A DNA stretch of 46,663 nt from Thiohalomonas denitrificans (GTDB lineage Bacteria; Pseudomonadota; Gammaproteobacteria; Thiohalomonadales; Thiohalomonadaceae). The stretch is taken from positions 1-46,663 of the forward strand of contig NZ_JAENYR010000023.1 in NCBI RefSeq assembly GCF_016841685.1, in the 5' to 3' direction. The notes below the pieces were generated by a model. The model did no database searches, was not told the origin of the DNA, and saw only the letters and a program-made list of their open reading frames with translations. The translations under genes were made by a program, and so were the position numbers. Numbering within the stretch: position 1 is the first letter of the stretch; each line of letters begins with the position of its first letter. Shown here piece after piece: positions 16,642 to 24,804 of this stretch.

Positions 16642-17782
16642 CGTGATCCGTTCCGCTTGTTGATACCGTGCTTGTCCGGACGGCGAGTTCCGCCGTTCGG
16701 GCAGCATCAAATCCTTCCAGAATGCTCTCCACCTGTTCAGCGCGCCGCGAATAGGTGTGCTCCGCCAGTACCCGGCGACGTGCAGCCTCACCCATGGTGC
16801 GAGCCTTTTCACGAGTGAGACCGTCCAGATGAGCCGCAACCTCTTCGGCACTGTGTGCCACCAGCACCTCCCGCTCCGGCTCAAGGAAGTCTTCGATCCC
16901 GAGCCACCAGTCGGAGATGAGGCAGGCACCGGCACCGGCGGCCTCGAAGATGCGGGTCGCCGGTGACCAGCCGTTTTTCGCCATACTGTCGCGGTTCACG
17001 TTAAGCACTGCACGAGGTGTGCAGTTGAAGGTGTTGTGGTCCCGGGTATAGATGTGTCCGAGGTAGTCGACGTTGCCGGGCATGGGTTTGTCCTGCCAGC
17101 CGTTACCGCCCAGCAGGAAATGCAGGTCAGGGCGGAGGGCGGCTGTTTCGAGGAAAAACCGTTCGACCCGCGTCTCCCGGTCCGGAAGACGGTTGCCGAG
17201 AAAGCCCAGGTCGGCATCGAACCGTGGATCGGGTGCGACGGGGTGGTGTGTCTCGGGATCGACGGCATTGTAGACCGGTATGCATTCACGGGCCCCAAGT
17301 TTACGGAAGGCCTCGATGACCGGCTGACCGCCACCGTACGTCAGCACGAGATCGTACTCGGGGATTAATTTGCGCATCGGGTCGTCCGCATCGGCGGCAA
17401 TGCGACCCAACGTGGCGGGGGCGTCCACATCCCAATAGATGCTGACGGCATCGGTACGTTTGATCTGCGGTACCGCAGCCTCGAGCAGCTCGTCGAAGAC
17501 CCCGACGCCGCTCGCCTTGACGATGACGTCGGCGTTGGCGCCATCGGCGAGGGCCTGCCATGCACCCTCTTCGGTAGGCTTGTAAACGAACACCCGTGCC
17601 CAGTCCGGGTCGGCAATGTCGCGATGTATCTGCCGGTCGTAGGCGTCCGGCTCATAGAAGGTAACCCGGTGTCCGCGTCGTGCAAGGGCATGGATGATCC
17701 CGCGGTAATAGGTGGCGGCCCCGTTCCAGTAGGCGGATACGAGACTGGAGCCGAAAAAGGCAATGTCGAGTCCGGGTGTCAT
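16610..17782 (-). CDS. CgeB-family glycosyltransferase
   Basis: 390 residues. The N-terminal lobe DIAFFGSSLVSAYWNGAATY is followed by WDVDAPATLGRI, LVLTYGGGQPVIEAF, and a C-terminal Glyco_trans_1_2 lobe with AVLNVNRDSMAKNGWSPATR and IFEAAGAGACLISDWW. Same architecture as the gene at 13956 (the 'N-R-D/A-M-..-G-..-S-P-..-R' and 'FEAA-x-G-x-x-x-ISD' blocks coincide), so the two are probably paralogues. The start ATG overlaps the stop of the upstream CgeB-like gene by four bases (17779-17782). The last 20 or so residues are Ser/Thr/Gly-rich and may be a tail extended by loss of the original stop. Function: surface-glycan sugar transfer, exact reaction unknown. Confidence 0.85.
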   Translation of the reverse strand: MTPGLDIAFFGSSLVSAYWNGAATYYRGIIHALARRGHRVTFYEPDAYDRQIHRDIADPDWARVFVYKPTEEGAWQALADGANADVIVKASGVGVFDELLEAAVPQIKRTDAVSIYWDVDAPATLGRIAADADDPMRKLIPEYDLVLTYGGGQPVIEAFRKLGARECIPVYNAVDPETHHPVAPDPRFDADLGFLGNRLPDRETRVERFFLETAALRPDLHFLLGGNGWQDKPMPGNVDYLGHIYTRDHNTFNCTPRAVLNVNRDSMAKNGWSPATRIFEAAGAGACLISDWWLGIEDFLEPEREVLVAHSAEEVAAHLDGLTREKARTMGEAARRRVLAEHTYSRRAEQVESILEGFDAARTAELAVRTSTVSTSGTDHVSGSGFGPPA

Positions 17783-18906
17783 GATTTTGTTTCCCCCTGA
17801 TTGCGAAAGACATCGGTCATTCCCAACTCGCGACAGATGTAAAGCAACTCGTCCACGCGATGGGCACAGGTATGGCGTTCGAGCAGGGTCCGGTGCCCCT
17901 GCATGCCGAGTTCCGAGGCCATGGCGGGATCGGAGATCAGGTCACGGAGGTGACGGCGCATTTCGTCGCCGCTGCTCGCCACCAGATAGTCCGACCCGGC
18001 ATGAAACAGGCCCTCGCTATCTTCCCAGGGCGAGGTCACCAGTGGTATGCCGCACGCCATGGCCTCGAACGGACGGATGGTGGGGATGCCCGGCAATGAC
18101 TCCACGTAAGGCCGCCGTGGGATGTGCACCGTAACCTTGTGGCGCGCGAAGACCCGAGGAACATCGAAGTTGGCGAGCCAGCCGCCATAATCGATGCCGC
18201 ATGCATCCAATTGTTCCAGTGCCGTTCGTGGGTAGCGAACGCCATGGATACGGGTACGAAGGCCCAGGTCGGATGCCGGTTCGAAAAGAAACTCTGCGAG
18301 TTCCGATGTGCGCTCATCATCTCCCCAGTTGCCGACCCACACCAGGTCGCCTTCCGGTGGCTCATTGACCAGGGGCCGAAAGACCCGGGTATCCGCCGCT
18401 TCATGCCATGTCCAGGCCCTCTCGCACCAGCCGTGCGCGAGATAGCGGTCGCGAATCACCTCACCGAATGCCAGTACACCGTCGTAGTGGCGAAGGTCAT
18501 ACCGGGCGATGTCCGCGTGTCTGGTCAGGGAGCGGTGGTGTGTGTCGTGGAAAAGCAGCCGATAGCCGTCATTGCGCGCCCGATGTTCACCAATGCGGGC
18601 CACCAGATCGTGTTCATTCCATTCGTGAACGATGACCAGATCAAAACCATCCAGCTCCTGCTCGAGGTCCAGTGTCGCCGGCTGGTAGAGTCGTGGTTTC
18701 AGGGTGGGGTAGACGCGCGAAAACGCGGTGAGGGCATCCGGCCCGGCATCCTGCAGCAAATTGGCGACGCTCCAGGCGTCTTCCGGTTCGAAGGGTTGCA
18801 CCGTATGCCCTTGCGCGATCAGTTCCGAGGCAACGCCCCGCAGAAAATGGGCGTTGCCGTGGTTCCAGTCGGAACGGACCGAGTGATAGAACAGCGCGAT
18901 GCGCAT
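17779..18906 (-). CDS. CgeB-like glycosyltransferase
   Basis: 375 residues starting MRIALFYHSVRSDWNHGNAH. It has the DUF3880/CgeB two-lobe layout with LVIVHEWNEHDLVARI and LLFHDTHHRSLTRH in the N-terminal half and PTIRPFEAMACGIPLVTSPW with the ring HTCAHRVDELL near the end. It is more distant from the other two CgeB-type genes than they are from each other. The HDTHHR motif is conspicuously histidine-rich and could sit at the lobe interface; that is speculation. It follows the radical SAM gene after 20 bases and overlaps the next gene by four bases. No membrane segment. Confidence 0.82.
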   Translation of the reverse strand: MRIALFYHSVRSDWNHGNAHFLRGVASELIAQGHTVQPFEPEDAWSVANLLQDAGPDALTAFSRVYPTLKPRLYQPATLDLEQELDGFDLVIVHEWNEHDLVARIGEHRARNDGYRLLFHDTHHRSLTRHADIARYDLRHYDGVLAFGEVIRDRYLAHGWCERAWTWHEAADTRVFRPLVNEPPEGDLVWVGNWGDDERTSELAEFLFEPASDLGLRTRIHGVRYPRTALEQLDACGIDYGGWLANFDVPRVFARHKVTVHIPRRPYVESLPGIPTIRPFEAMACGIPLVTSPWEDSEGLFHAGSDYLVASSGDEMRRHLRDLISDPAMASELGMQGHRTLLERHTCAHRVDELLYICRELGMTDVFRNQGETKS

Positions 18907-18926
18907 TCGATTTCCCTTGCATTACC

Positions 18927-20213
18927 CTACAGCGGACGAGGCAGCTCCAGCTGCTCCAGCGGCAGCGGCTGCTGTTCCTGGATGTCGGAAAACTCGCCGT
19001 ACCTATCAATGTAGTAGCTGACGGCGCGTTCCCAAGCTTTTTCATCCGGGAAGCCGAAGCGGTGGACGTAACCGGGTGAACCGGGGTAGGGAAACATGGG
19101 GACCGGTTTGTTGGCCCAAACGCCGTACTCGAGGACTTCCTGACGCCATCTTTCGACGGCATCGAGGTCTTCACCGCCCGAATCAATCAGGCTGGCCTGC
19201 ACGAAAGGAACACTCTTTTTGGCATGGATGAGTCGGTCGCGCAGCTGCGCACTGGAGAGTTTGCAGCGCTTGTTGAGCAGGTCGCGCCCATCATCGGAGA
19301 TGCTCTCGACGCCGGCTTCGATGGAGACACAGCCCGCCTCACCGAGGCGGTCGAGCATGTCCGGTTTCCACAGATCGATCCGGGTCTGCACGCCGAACTC
19401 GATGTCACGCTTTTCGAGCGCATCCAGCAACGCGTTGTCAGGGAGCAGGATTTCGTCGACGAAATAGACGTAACCAACACCCTGTTCTATGAGTCCATCG
19501 AGTTCTTTCAGCACCGTTTCGAGGGGGCGACGCCGGTATTTGTCACGGTAATTGTCTTTGGCGCAGAAGGTGCAGGCGTAAGGGCATCCCCGGGAAATCT
19601 CCATTTCGGCGCCGAGGCCGTGTCCTCTGTCATCGAAACGGTGGTGATGGTGTTCGTGGAGCACTTCGCGAGGCCAGCGAAGTGCCGGCAGTGATGCCAT
19701 GTCAACTGCCCGGGGGCCGCCGTTGATATGGATTCGGCCGTCGCTGCCACGAACGGCAAGACCTTCCATCCTCGACCAGTCGCTGCTGTCGGCTAGGCGC
19801 GGCAGGGTGGCTTCGCATTCGCCGATCACCGCCGCGTCCGCGTCGACCTTGTTCAAGAGAGCACGTGGCGTCGTCGACCCGTGGGGACCAACCAGAACAA
19901 TACGGCCTGCGCTCTCCCGTATCGCCTCGGCCACCTCTTGTGGAACACGCAATTCCGGAGGCGGACAGCGCCAGAACAGGTAGGTGGGAGCTGTCCCGAT
20001 CACAGTGATGTCGGGGCCGTAACCGGCCACAGCGGCTGCCAGCAGTTTCGTCGACCAGCCGAAGGCGTGAGCATCGAATAGTGCCGCGTCGTGACCTTCT
20101 GCTTCCAGCAGGGCTTTGGTGTAGCCGAGTTCCAGGGGTAAATGCCGCTCGTGGCAGCCGAAATAGATGCTGCCTTCGAAGCGCCATGGCGGATTGATAA
20201 GCGCATACCTCAC
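18927..20213 (-). CDS. B12-binding-domain radical SAM enzyme of a glycan cluster
   Basis: 428 residues from GTG 20213, chosen because it overlaps the preceding TGA as GTGA; an upstream ATG at 20315 would run 104 bases into the neighbour. Residues 1-150 form a B12-binding-like Rossmann region (ALINPPWRF, LELGYTKALLEAEGHDAALFDAH, VLVGPHGS), although the canonical DxHxxG is not evident. Residues 203-420 form the radical SAM barrel with C210-x3-C214-x2-C217 (SRGCPYACTFCAKD) and GVESISDDGR. Such enzymes methylate or rearrange unactivated carbons using SAM and cobalamin. I recall a described family of B12/radical SAM proteins confined to oligosaccharide clusters (TIGR04295-like), which this resembles; not checked. 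Substrate unknown, presumably a sugar or lipid-linked sugar made by the neighbours. Confidence 0.82.
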   Translation of the reverse strand: MRYALINPPWRFEGSIYFGCHERHLPLELGYTKALLEAEGHDAALFDAHAFGWSTKLLAAAVAGYGPDITVIGTAPTYLFWRCPPPELRVPQEVAEAIRESAGRIVLVGPHGSTTPRALLNKVDADAAVIGECEATLPRLADSSDWSRMEGLAVRGSDGRIHINGGPRAVDMASLPALRWPREVLHEHHHHRFDDRGHGLGAEMEISRGCPYACTFCAKDNYRDKYRRRPLETVLKELDGLIEQGVGYVYFVDEILLPDNALLDALEKRDIEFGVQTRIDLWKPDMLDRLGEAGCVSIEAGVESISDDGRDLLNKRCKLSSAQLRDRLIHAKKSVPFVQASLIDSGGEDLDAVERWRQEVLEYGVWANKPVPMFPYPGSPGYVHRFGFPDEKAWERAVSYYIDRYGEFSDIQEQQPLPLEQLELPRPL

Positions 20214-22102
20214 AGGACCATCCTCTTTTCCCGTTTCACAACGAGCCCGTTTTGGGCTGTGAGCCAATCGTAGAGTCGGCTGACTCCCTCCGCCACGGGG
20301 ATTCGGGGTTGCCAACCGGTCGCTTGAGAAAACTTGCCCACGTTGGAAACGTAGTAGCGTTGATCGCTGCTTCGCCAGTGTTCGAAGCGAACCTCGGGCG
20401 GCTCTCCCTGACGCTCCTCCAGTAAAGCCAGTAGCTGCTTCAGACTGAGTGTATTCAAGGGGCCACCGCCGATGTTGAAGGCCGTTCCGGCAATCTGCGG
20501 CATCTGCCGGTGTGCCAGCAGCATGGCGTCCACCAGATCGTCAACAAAGAGTACGTCGCGAACCTGCAGGCCGTCGCCGTAGATGGTGATGGGCTGCTGG
20601 CGGAGAGCCCGGATCAGAAAATGCGCCACCCAGCCCTGGTCTTCGGTGCCGAACTGACGTGGACCGTAGATACAGCTCATGCGGAACACCGCTGCGGGGA
20701 GTCCGAATGTGCGCGCGTAATCCAGTACATACTGGTCAGCGGCCCCCTTGGAGCAGCCGTAAGGACTGCAAAACTCCAGTCGCCGCTCTTCATCCACACC
20801 GGAGCGGCGGATGGTCCCGTCTTCAGGCTCATAACTGCTATCGGTAGCCCGGAGCGCAACATCTTCAAGGGCGCCATACACCTTGTTGGTCGAGGTGAAA
20901 AGTAGTGATGGCGGATCGGGGCAGGCCCGGAGTGCTTCCAGGAGATTCAAGGTTCCCCGGCTGTTGACCTCGAAATCACCGATCGGGTTGTCCAGGCTGG
21001 TCGTCACCGCCACCTGCGCGGCGAAGTGATATACTTGGTCAGCGTAGTCGACCGCTTCCCGAACCGCAGCGGCATCACGAACGTCGCCGAGTCGAAACTC
21101 CAGTCGTTCGGGATGCCGCTCCTGAAGCCAGGCCAGGTTCTGTTCGGTGCCGGGACGTGCCAGGTTGTCGAGAATCAGCACCCGCCGCCCCTCGGAGAGG
21201 AGCCGGTCGGCGACGTTGGCGCCAATGAATCCGGCGCCGCCGGTCACCAGTGCAACCGGTTCCGGTGCACTGGTCGGCTTTGCGGAACGTGTGGCCTGCA
21301 CCGTGTTCAATACTTGATCCAGTCCGCCGACTTCGAGCAGACGGAGCAGAAGCCCGGAGTGTCCCTGCGCGTCAGCGAAACCGAAACGGCGCTTGGAATC
21401 GGAAGTTTCCTGTCGGTCGCGGGTGCTGTGCCAATAGACCCTGGCGGCGGGCGCTGTTGCTGCGTCGGCGAAGGCTTCGAGCTGCCCCCGATCTGCGTAG
21501 AGCCGTTCCGAGTAGCCGGTTGCCATCCAGAGCGGCAGGTCACAGTCGGCACGTTTCAGGGCCGCTTCGGCCTCTTCGATGCGGGCGCTCCAGCCCTTGC
21601 AGCCCGGGAGGTTTTCCGGAAACCCGTGTAGCGTTACGGCAGTGGCGGCTTCCAATGCCCCGGCGCTGGCCAGTGCGGCGATATTGGTAGCGAGGTTTTT
21701 GACGCCGAGGCCGATCACTGGTCGGGCGTTGTGTTGAAGGGCCAGCTGTGCCCGAAGCGTAGTCTCGCCGGGCGTCGGGCCGACCACCTCGACGGCCTCC
21801 AGATGTGGTGCAAAACTGCGCATGGCTTGCTCGGCAAACTCGACCGTGCCTCCGGTCAGTACCGGAAGGATTTGTGCCCGTTCCGCGGCGGCTGCCAAAA
21901 ACCATTCGTACCAGCGACGCCCTTCGGTGGTATTCCAGGTGTCGACGCAGACCATCAGGCGCAAGTGACGAACACCGAGGCACTCCAGGTCGTCCAGCAT
22001 GGTCTTCGTCTGCTGCTGATTGCATGGAGCACAGAAAACGCTGAGGCCCACCGTTGGCCCGAGTCCGGCAAACGGCTTGTGGTTCCCGTCCGTTAGCCTC
22101 AT
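20210..22102 (-). CDS. Fusion: TIM-barrel glycosidase-like domain + NAD-dependent sugar epimerase/dehydratase
   Basis: 630 residues. Residues 1-270 resemble a glycosidase-type (beta/alpha)8 barrel (VGLSVFCAPCNQQQ, GVRHLRLMVCVDTWN, WYEWFLAAAAER, AVTLHGFPENLPGCKGW, YWHSTRDRQET); the family is not certain. Residues 283-630 are an extended SDR: TGGAGFIG (287-294), STNKVYG, the catalytic Y448-x3-K452 (YGCSK) and YGDGLQVRDVLFVDDLV. The SDR half resembles CDP-paratose/tyvelose 2-epimerases and GDP/UDP-sugar epimerases. It overlaps the upstream epimerase by four bases and the downstream radical SAM gene by four, so all three are translationally coupled. The fusion suggests that one polypeptide both handles a glycan or glycoside and modifies a nucleotide sugar. 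Confidence 0.82.
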   Translation of the reverse strand: MRLTDGNHKPFAGLGPTVGLSVFCAPCNQQQTKTMLDDLECLGVRHLRLMVCVDTWNTTEGRRWYEWFLAAAAERAQILPVLTGGTVEFAEQAMRSFAPHLEAVEVVGPTPGETTLRAQLALQHNARPVIGLGVKNLATNIAALASAGALEAATAVTLHGFPENLPGCKGWSARIEEAEAALKRADCDLPLWMATGYSERLYADRGQLEAFADAATAPAARVYWHSTRDRQETSDSKRRFGFADAQGHSGLLLRLLEVGGLDQVLNTVQATRSAKPTSAPEPVALVTGGAGFIGANVADRLLSEGRRVLILDNLARPGTEQNLAWLQERHPERLEFRLGDVRDAAAVREAVDYADQVYHFAAQVAVTTSLDNPIGDFEVNSRGTLNLLEALRACPDPPSLLFTSTNKVYGALEDVALRATDSSYEPEDGTIRRSGVDEERRLEFCSPYGCSKGAADQYVLDYARTFGLPAAVFRMSCIYGPRQFGTEDQGWVAHFLIRALRQQPITIYGDGLQVRDVLFVDDLVDAMLLAHRQMPQIAGTAFNIGGGPLNTLSLKQLLALLEERQGEPPEVRFEHWRSSDQRYYVSNVGKFSQATGWQPRIPVAEGVSRLYDWLTAQNGLVVKREKRMVL

Positions 22103-23211
22103 AGCGCCAATCCCCGTACGGTCAGTTCACGGGTGGCTTGGGTAACGCGGTCCTCCGCGCTCTGATCCTCCAGCCAAGCGCTCAATGAGCGAATGCCGGC
22201 ATCCAGCCGAATTCTCGGATCGAAGCCCAGCCGTTCCCGTGCCAGTGAGATATCGGCGAAGCAGTTGCGGATATCTCCGGTGCGATACTTGCCGGTTACC
22301 ACCGGCTCGATGTCGCGATCCAGAGCGGCCGCGACCCGTTGCGCCACTTCGGTCACGGTAACGTCGTGGCCGCTACCGATATTGAACGCCCGGCCGATGG
22401 CCTCATTCCGCTCAAGGGCGAGAGCGCAGGCATCGGCGACATCGTGAACGCTGACGAAGTCGCGGCGCTGGAGGCCATCCTCGAAGATTTGCGGTGGATT
22501 GTCGTTCAGAAGGCGTGAGGCAAAGATAGCCAGTACGCCTGTATAGGGATTGGAGAGCGCCTGGCGCTCGCCGTAGACATTGAAGAAGCGCAAGGCGGTG
22601 GTCGGGATGCCGTAGGTCTCACCCAGCATGAGACTCATACGCTCCTGGTCGAGCTTGGACATCGCATAGATCGATGCGATGGAGGGCGCTTTATCTTCGG
22701 TGGTGGGAACCGGGCTTAGCGGTTCACCCCCGGGACCATAGGCTTGCCAGTCACCGCTGTGCAGGTGTTCAGTTTTTCGACTTCCCTCGACCAGTTGGCC
22801 ATCATCCGTGCGGTACATGCCTTCGCCATAGATACTCATGCTGGAGGCCATCACCAGCCGGTCGACGGGGTGTTTGATGAGGGCTTCGAGTAATACACCG
22901 GTAGCCGTAACGTTGGTGTCCAGGTAGTCGGCCACCTGGTACATGCTCTGTCCGACCCCCACCTTGGCAGCAAAATGAAAGACCGCATCGACGCCCTGCA
23001 GCGCCTGCTTGACCGCACCCGGATCCCGCACGTCACCGATCATCAGTTCCACTTCGGGATCCAGGTAGTCGGGGCGCTGTCGCTGTTCGCCGTGGACCTG
23101 CGGCGAGAGGTTATCGAGTGCGCGTACCCGATAACCTTTCGCTAACAGACGGTCCGCCACATGCGAACCGATGAAACCGGCGCCGCCGGTGATCAGAACC
23201 TGTTTGCTCAT
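22099..23211 (-). CDS. NAD-dependent nucleotide-sugar epimerase/dehydratase (UDP-glucose 4-epimerase-like)
   Basis: A 370-residue extended SDR: nucleotide-binding TGGAGFIG (8-15), DVRDP, FHFAAKVGVGQSM, the serine region MASSMSIYGEG, the catalytic Y182-x3-K186 in IYAMSKLDQE, and RFFNVYGERQALSNPYTGV for substrate binding. It likely interconverts UDP-hexoses or UDP-uronates. First gene of the minus-strand glycan cluster; AGAGGACGG precedes the ATG. An extra loop near 140-170 (KTEHLHSGDWQAYGPGG) is longer than in classical GalE, so a different sugar is possible. Cytoplasmic. Confidence 0.88.
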   Translation of the reverse strand: MSKQVLITGGAGFIGSHVADRLLAKGYRVRALDNLSPQVHGEQRQRPDYLDPEVELMIGDVRDPGAVKQALQGVDAVFHFAAKVGVGQSMYQVADYLDTNVTATGVLLEALIKHPVDRLVMASSMSIYGEGMYRTDDGQLVEGSRKTEHLHSGDWQAYGPGGEPLSPVPTTEDKAPSIASIYAMSKLDQERMSLMLGETYGIPTTALRFFNVYGERQALSNPYTGVLAIFASRLLNDNPPQIFEDGLQRRDFVSVHDVADACALALERNEAIGRAFNIGSGHDVTVTEVAQRVAAALDRDIEPVVTGKYRTGDIRNCFADISLARERLGFDPRIRLDAGIRSLSAWLEDQSAEDRVTQATRELTVRGLAL

Positions 23212-23703
23212 GATGGAAACCGTCCTCTGGCTATTGCGTCCCTGGGTACAATTCCAAGCAATGGAAGGGTGCGGTTGTTGCGGGTGCTGCGGACCTGGAA
23301 GTCGCCGGCCCGTGCCGGTGAAACAGAGAGGTAAGGGAGGTGCGTGCGAAGAACAACGGCCCCGTTCCGGATCCGGGGGGTGTCCCGAGTATATCGGCTT
23401 CGGCTAAATCGTCCACTGCAATCCCTTGCCTGGCAGCTGGTGGCTCTCCACCGCGTGTTCATGATGAAGCTGGTGAAAAAGGTAGCTTTAATAATCGGCT
23501 TTGCAACAGCCGGTTACAGCAACAGGACGGTAACAACGATTACAGCGACGACCATCCGAGGGTCCGGATCGTGCTCAATGAATGGTCGCCCGGAACCGGA
23601 GACTGTACTGTTTGGTACGCTCGTCGAACGGACCATGCCTACTGAAATCCCCCGCACCGGTCCAGATACTCGGGCGGCAGCCGGCGTCCCGCTGCCGGTA
23701 TCG
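23212..23703. other. Intergenic region between glycan and Mrp operons
   Basis: 492 bases without a convincing gene. Open frames exist on both strands, but their composition (scattered Arg/Ser/Pro, no domain or ribosome-binding site) marks them as chance. The promoter for the glycan cluster must lie in the right-hand reading direction just after 23211, and the end of the Mrp transcript before 23704. I see no strong intrinsic terminator. Confidence 0.5.
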
Positions 23704-24039
23704 CTAACGACCTTCCCGGTTCTCTGACTCCACCGGATAGGGACGTATCGACCGCACCTTGAGGTGCAGTGCCGCCTTCGCCAACAGGTGTGCACTAACC
23801 GGGGCGGTCATGAACAGAAAGAGCGCCACCAGTAGTTCGTGCAAGCTGAGTTGACCGGTTTGGACGGAAAAGTAAATCATCGAGGCGATCAGCATCCCGC
23901 CGATCCCGAGTGTTGTGGCCTTGGTCGGGCCGTGCAGGCGGGTGAAAAAGTCCGGCAAACGGACGAGACCGATGGAGCCGATCAGTGCAAAGCCGGCGCC
24001 GATCAGCAAAAACAGGGAAACCAGAATCTCGATCAGCAT
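23704..24039 (-). CDS. mrpG: Mrp Na+/H+ antiporter subunit G
   Basis: 111 residues with three hydrophobic helices and the MrpG/PhaG core GSIGLVRLPDFFTRLHGPTKATTLG. It is a small membrane subunit of the multisubunit Mrp cation/proton antiporter, which extrudes Na+ or K+ in exchange for protons and supports salt and alkali tolerance. Last gene of the operon, 10 bases after mrpF. The charged C-terminal tail (about 90-111) is presumably cytoplasmic. Confidence 0.93.
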   Translation of the reverse strand: MLIEILVSLFLLIGAGFALIGSIGLVRLPDFFTRLHGPTKATTLGIGGMLIASMIYFSVQTGQLSLHELLVALFLFMTAPVSAHLLAKAALHLKVRSIRPYPVESENREGR

Positions 24040-24049
24040 GGGATATCAC

Positions 24050-24322
24050 CTATTCAATGATGTCGCCGCGTAACAGGTATTTGCAAAAGGCGGCGGTACC
24101 GATGAAGCCCATCATGGCCAGTACCAGTGCCGCTTCGAAATAGACATTGCTGTCGAAGTGAATGCCGCCCAGCACCAGCAGCGCTATGGTGTTGATGAAC
24201 AGCGTGTCGAGCGCGAGGATGCGATCCGGCGTGTCGGGCCCACGTACCAGACGCCACAGATTCAGTAGCATGGCCAGGCTCATCATCGCAAAGGCGATGA
24301 CGATTGAGGTCTGCAGGATCAT
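24050..24322 (-). CDS. mrpF: Mrp Na+/H+ antiporter subunit F
   Basis: 90 residues with three membrane helices and the MrpF/PhaF motif LVRGPDTPDRILALDTLFIN, including the conserved Asp of the second helix. Overlaps the end of mrpE by four bases (ATGA), as is usual in these operons. Inner-membrane subunit of the Mrp complex. Confidence 0.93.
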   Translation of the reverse strand: MILQTSIVIAFAMMSLAMLLNLWRLVRGPDTPDRILALDTLFINTIALLVLGGIHFDSNVYFEAALVLAMMGFIGTAAFCKYLLRGDIIE

Positions 24323-24804
24323 CTGAAGATCTCCTTCAGCGGCGCTTCGTAGCGCGTGCGAATTTGATGACAGAGGGCATCCCGATCGGATACGTCGAGG
24401 CTATGGATGAGCAGAGTTCGCCGGTCGATGCTGAGGTCGGCGGAAACCGTACCAGGGGTCAGCGATACCGTGCTGGCGAGCACGGTAATAGCAAACTCGT
24501 CGGTCAATTCCAGCTCATATTGGATGAACGCCGGACGCAGCCGGTCACGGGGGCCCAGTACCAGGCGTGCCACTTGAAGGTTGGCCGTGATGATATCCTT
24601 TGCCAGTGACAGCAAATAGCGGGTCAGTAGCAGAGGTCGGCGCAAGCGCGGGTGTTCGGGCCAAAAGGCGCTGGTGAAGTGTGGGATGAGGAGCCCAAAC
24701 AGCAGCCCCAGCAGCAACTGCCCAAGCCCGAAGTCGTTCGCCAGCAATAGCCAGACAAGCGCCAGGGTCAGACTCATCAGCGGGTGCGGCATCCAGCGAC
24801 TCAT
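24319..24804 (-). CDS. mrpE: Mrp Na+/H+ antiporter subunit E
   Basis: 161 residues. Two N-terminal helices (LTLALVWLLLANDFGLGQLLLGLLFG) are followed by the MrpE/PhaE soluble part with FIQYELELTDEFAITVLAST and LTPGTVSADLS. MrpE is needed for assembly or activity of the antiporter. Overlaps mrpD by four bases and mrpF by four. Confidence 0.93.
   Translation of the reverse strand: MSRWMPHPLMSLTLALVWLLLANDFGLGQLLLGLLFGLLIPHFTSAFWPEHPRLRRPLLLTRYLLSLAKDIITANLQVARLVLGPRDRLRPAFIQYELELTDEFAITVLASTVSLTPGTVSADLSIDRRTLLIHSLDVSDRDALCHQIRTRYEAPLKEIFR

Noticed and set aside
20214-20315. Upstream ATG for the radical SAM gene
   Set aside because: It would overlap the epimerase fusion by more than 100 bases with a low-complexity Arg/Gly/Ser leader; GTG 20213 gives the normal start and a GTGA overlap.
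23344-23727. Plus-strand open frame of 127 codons between the glycan and Mrp operons
   Set aside because: Composition is random-looking, with no ribosome-binding site or domain, and it runs into the end of mrpG on the other strand.
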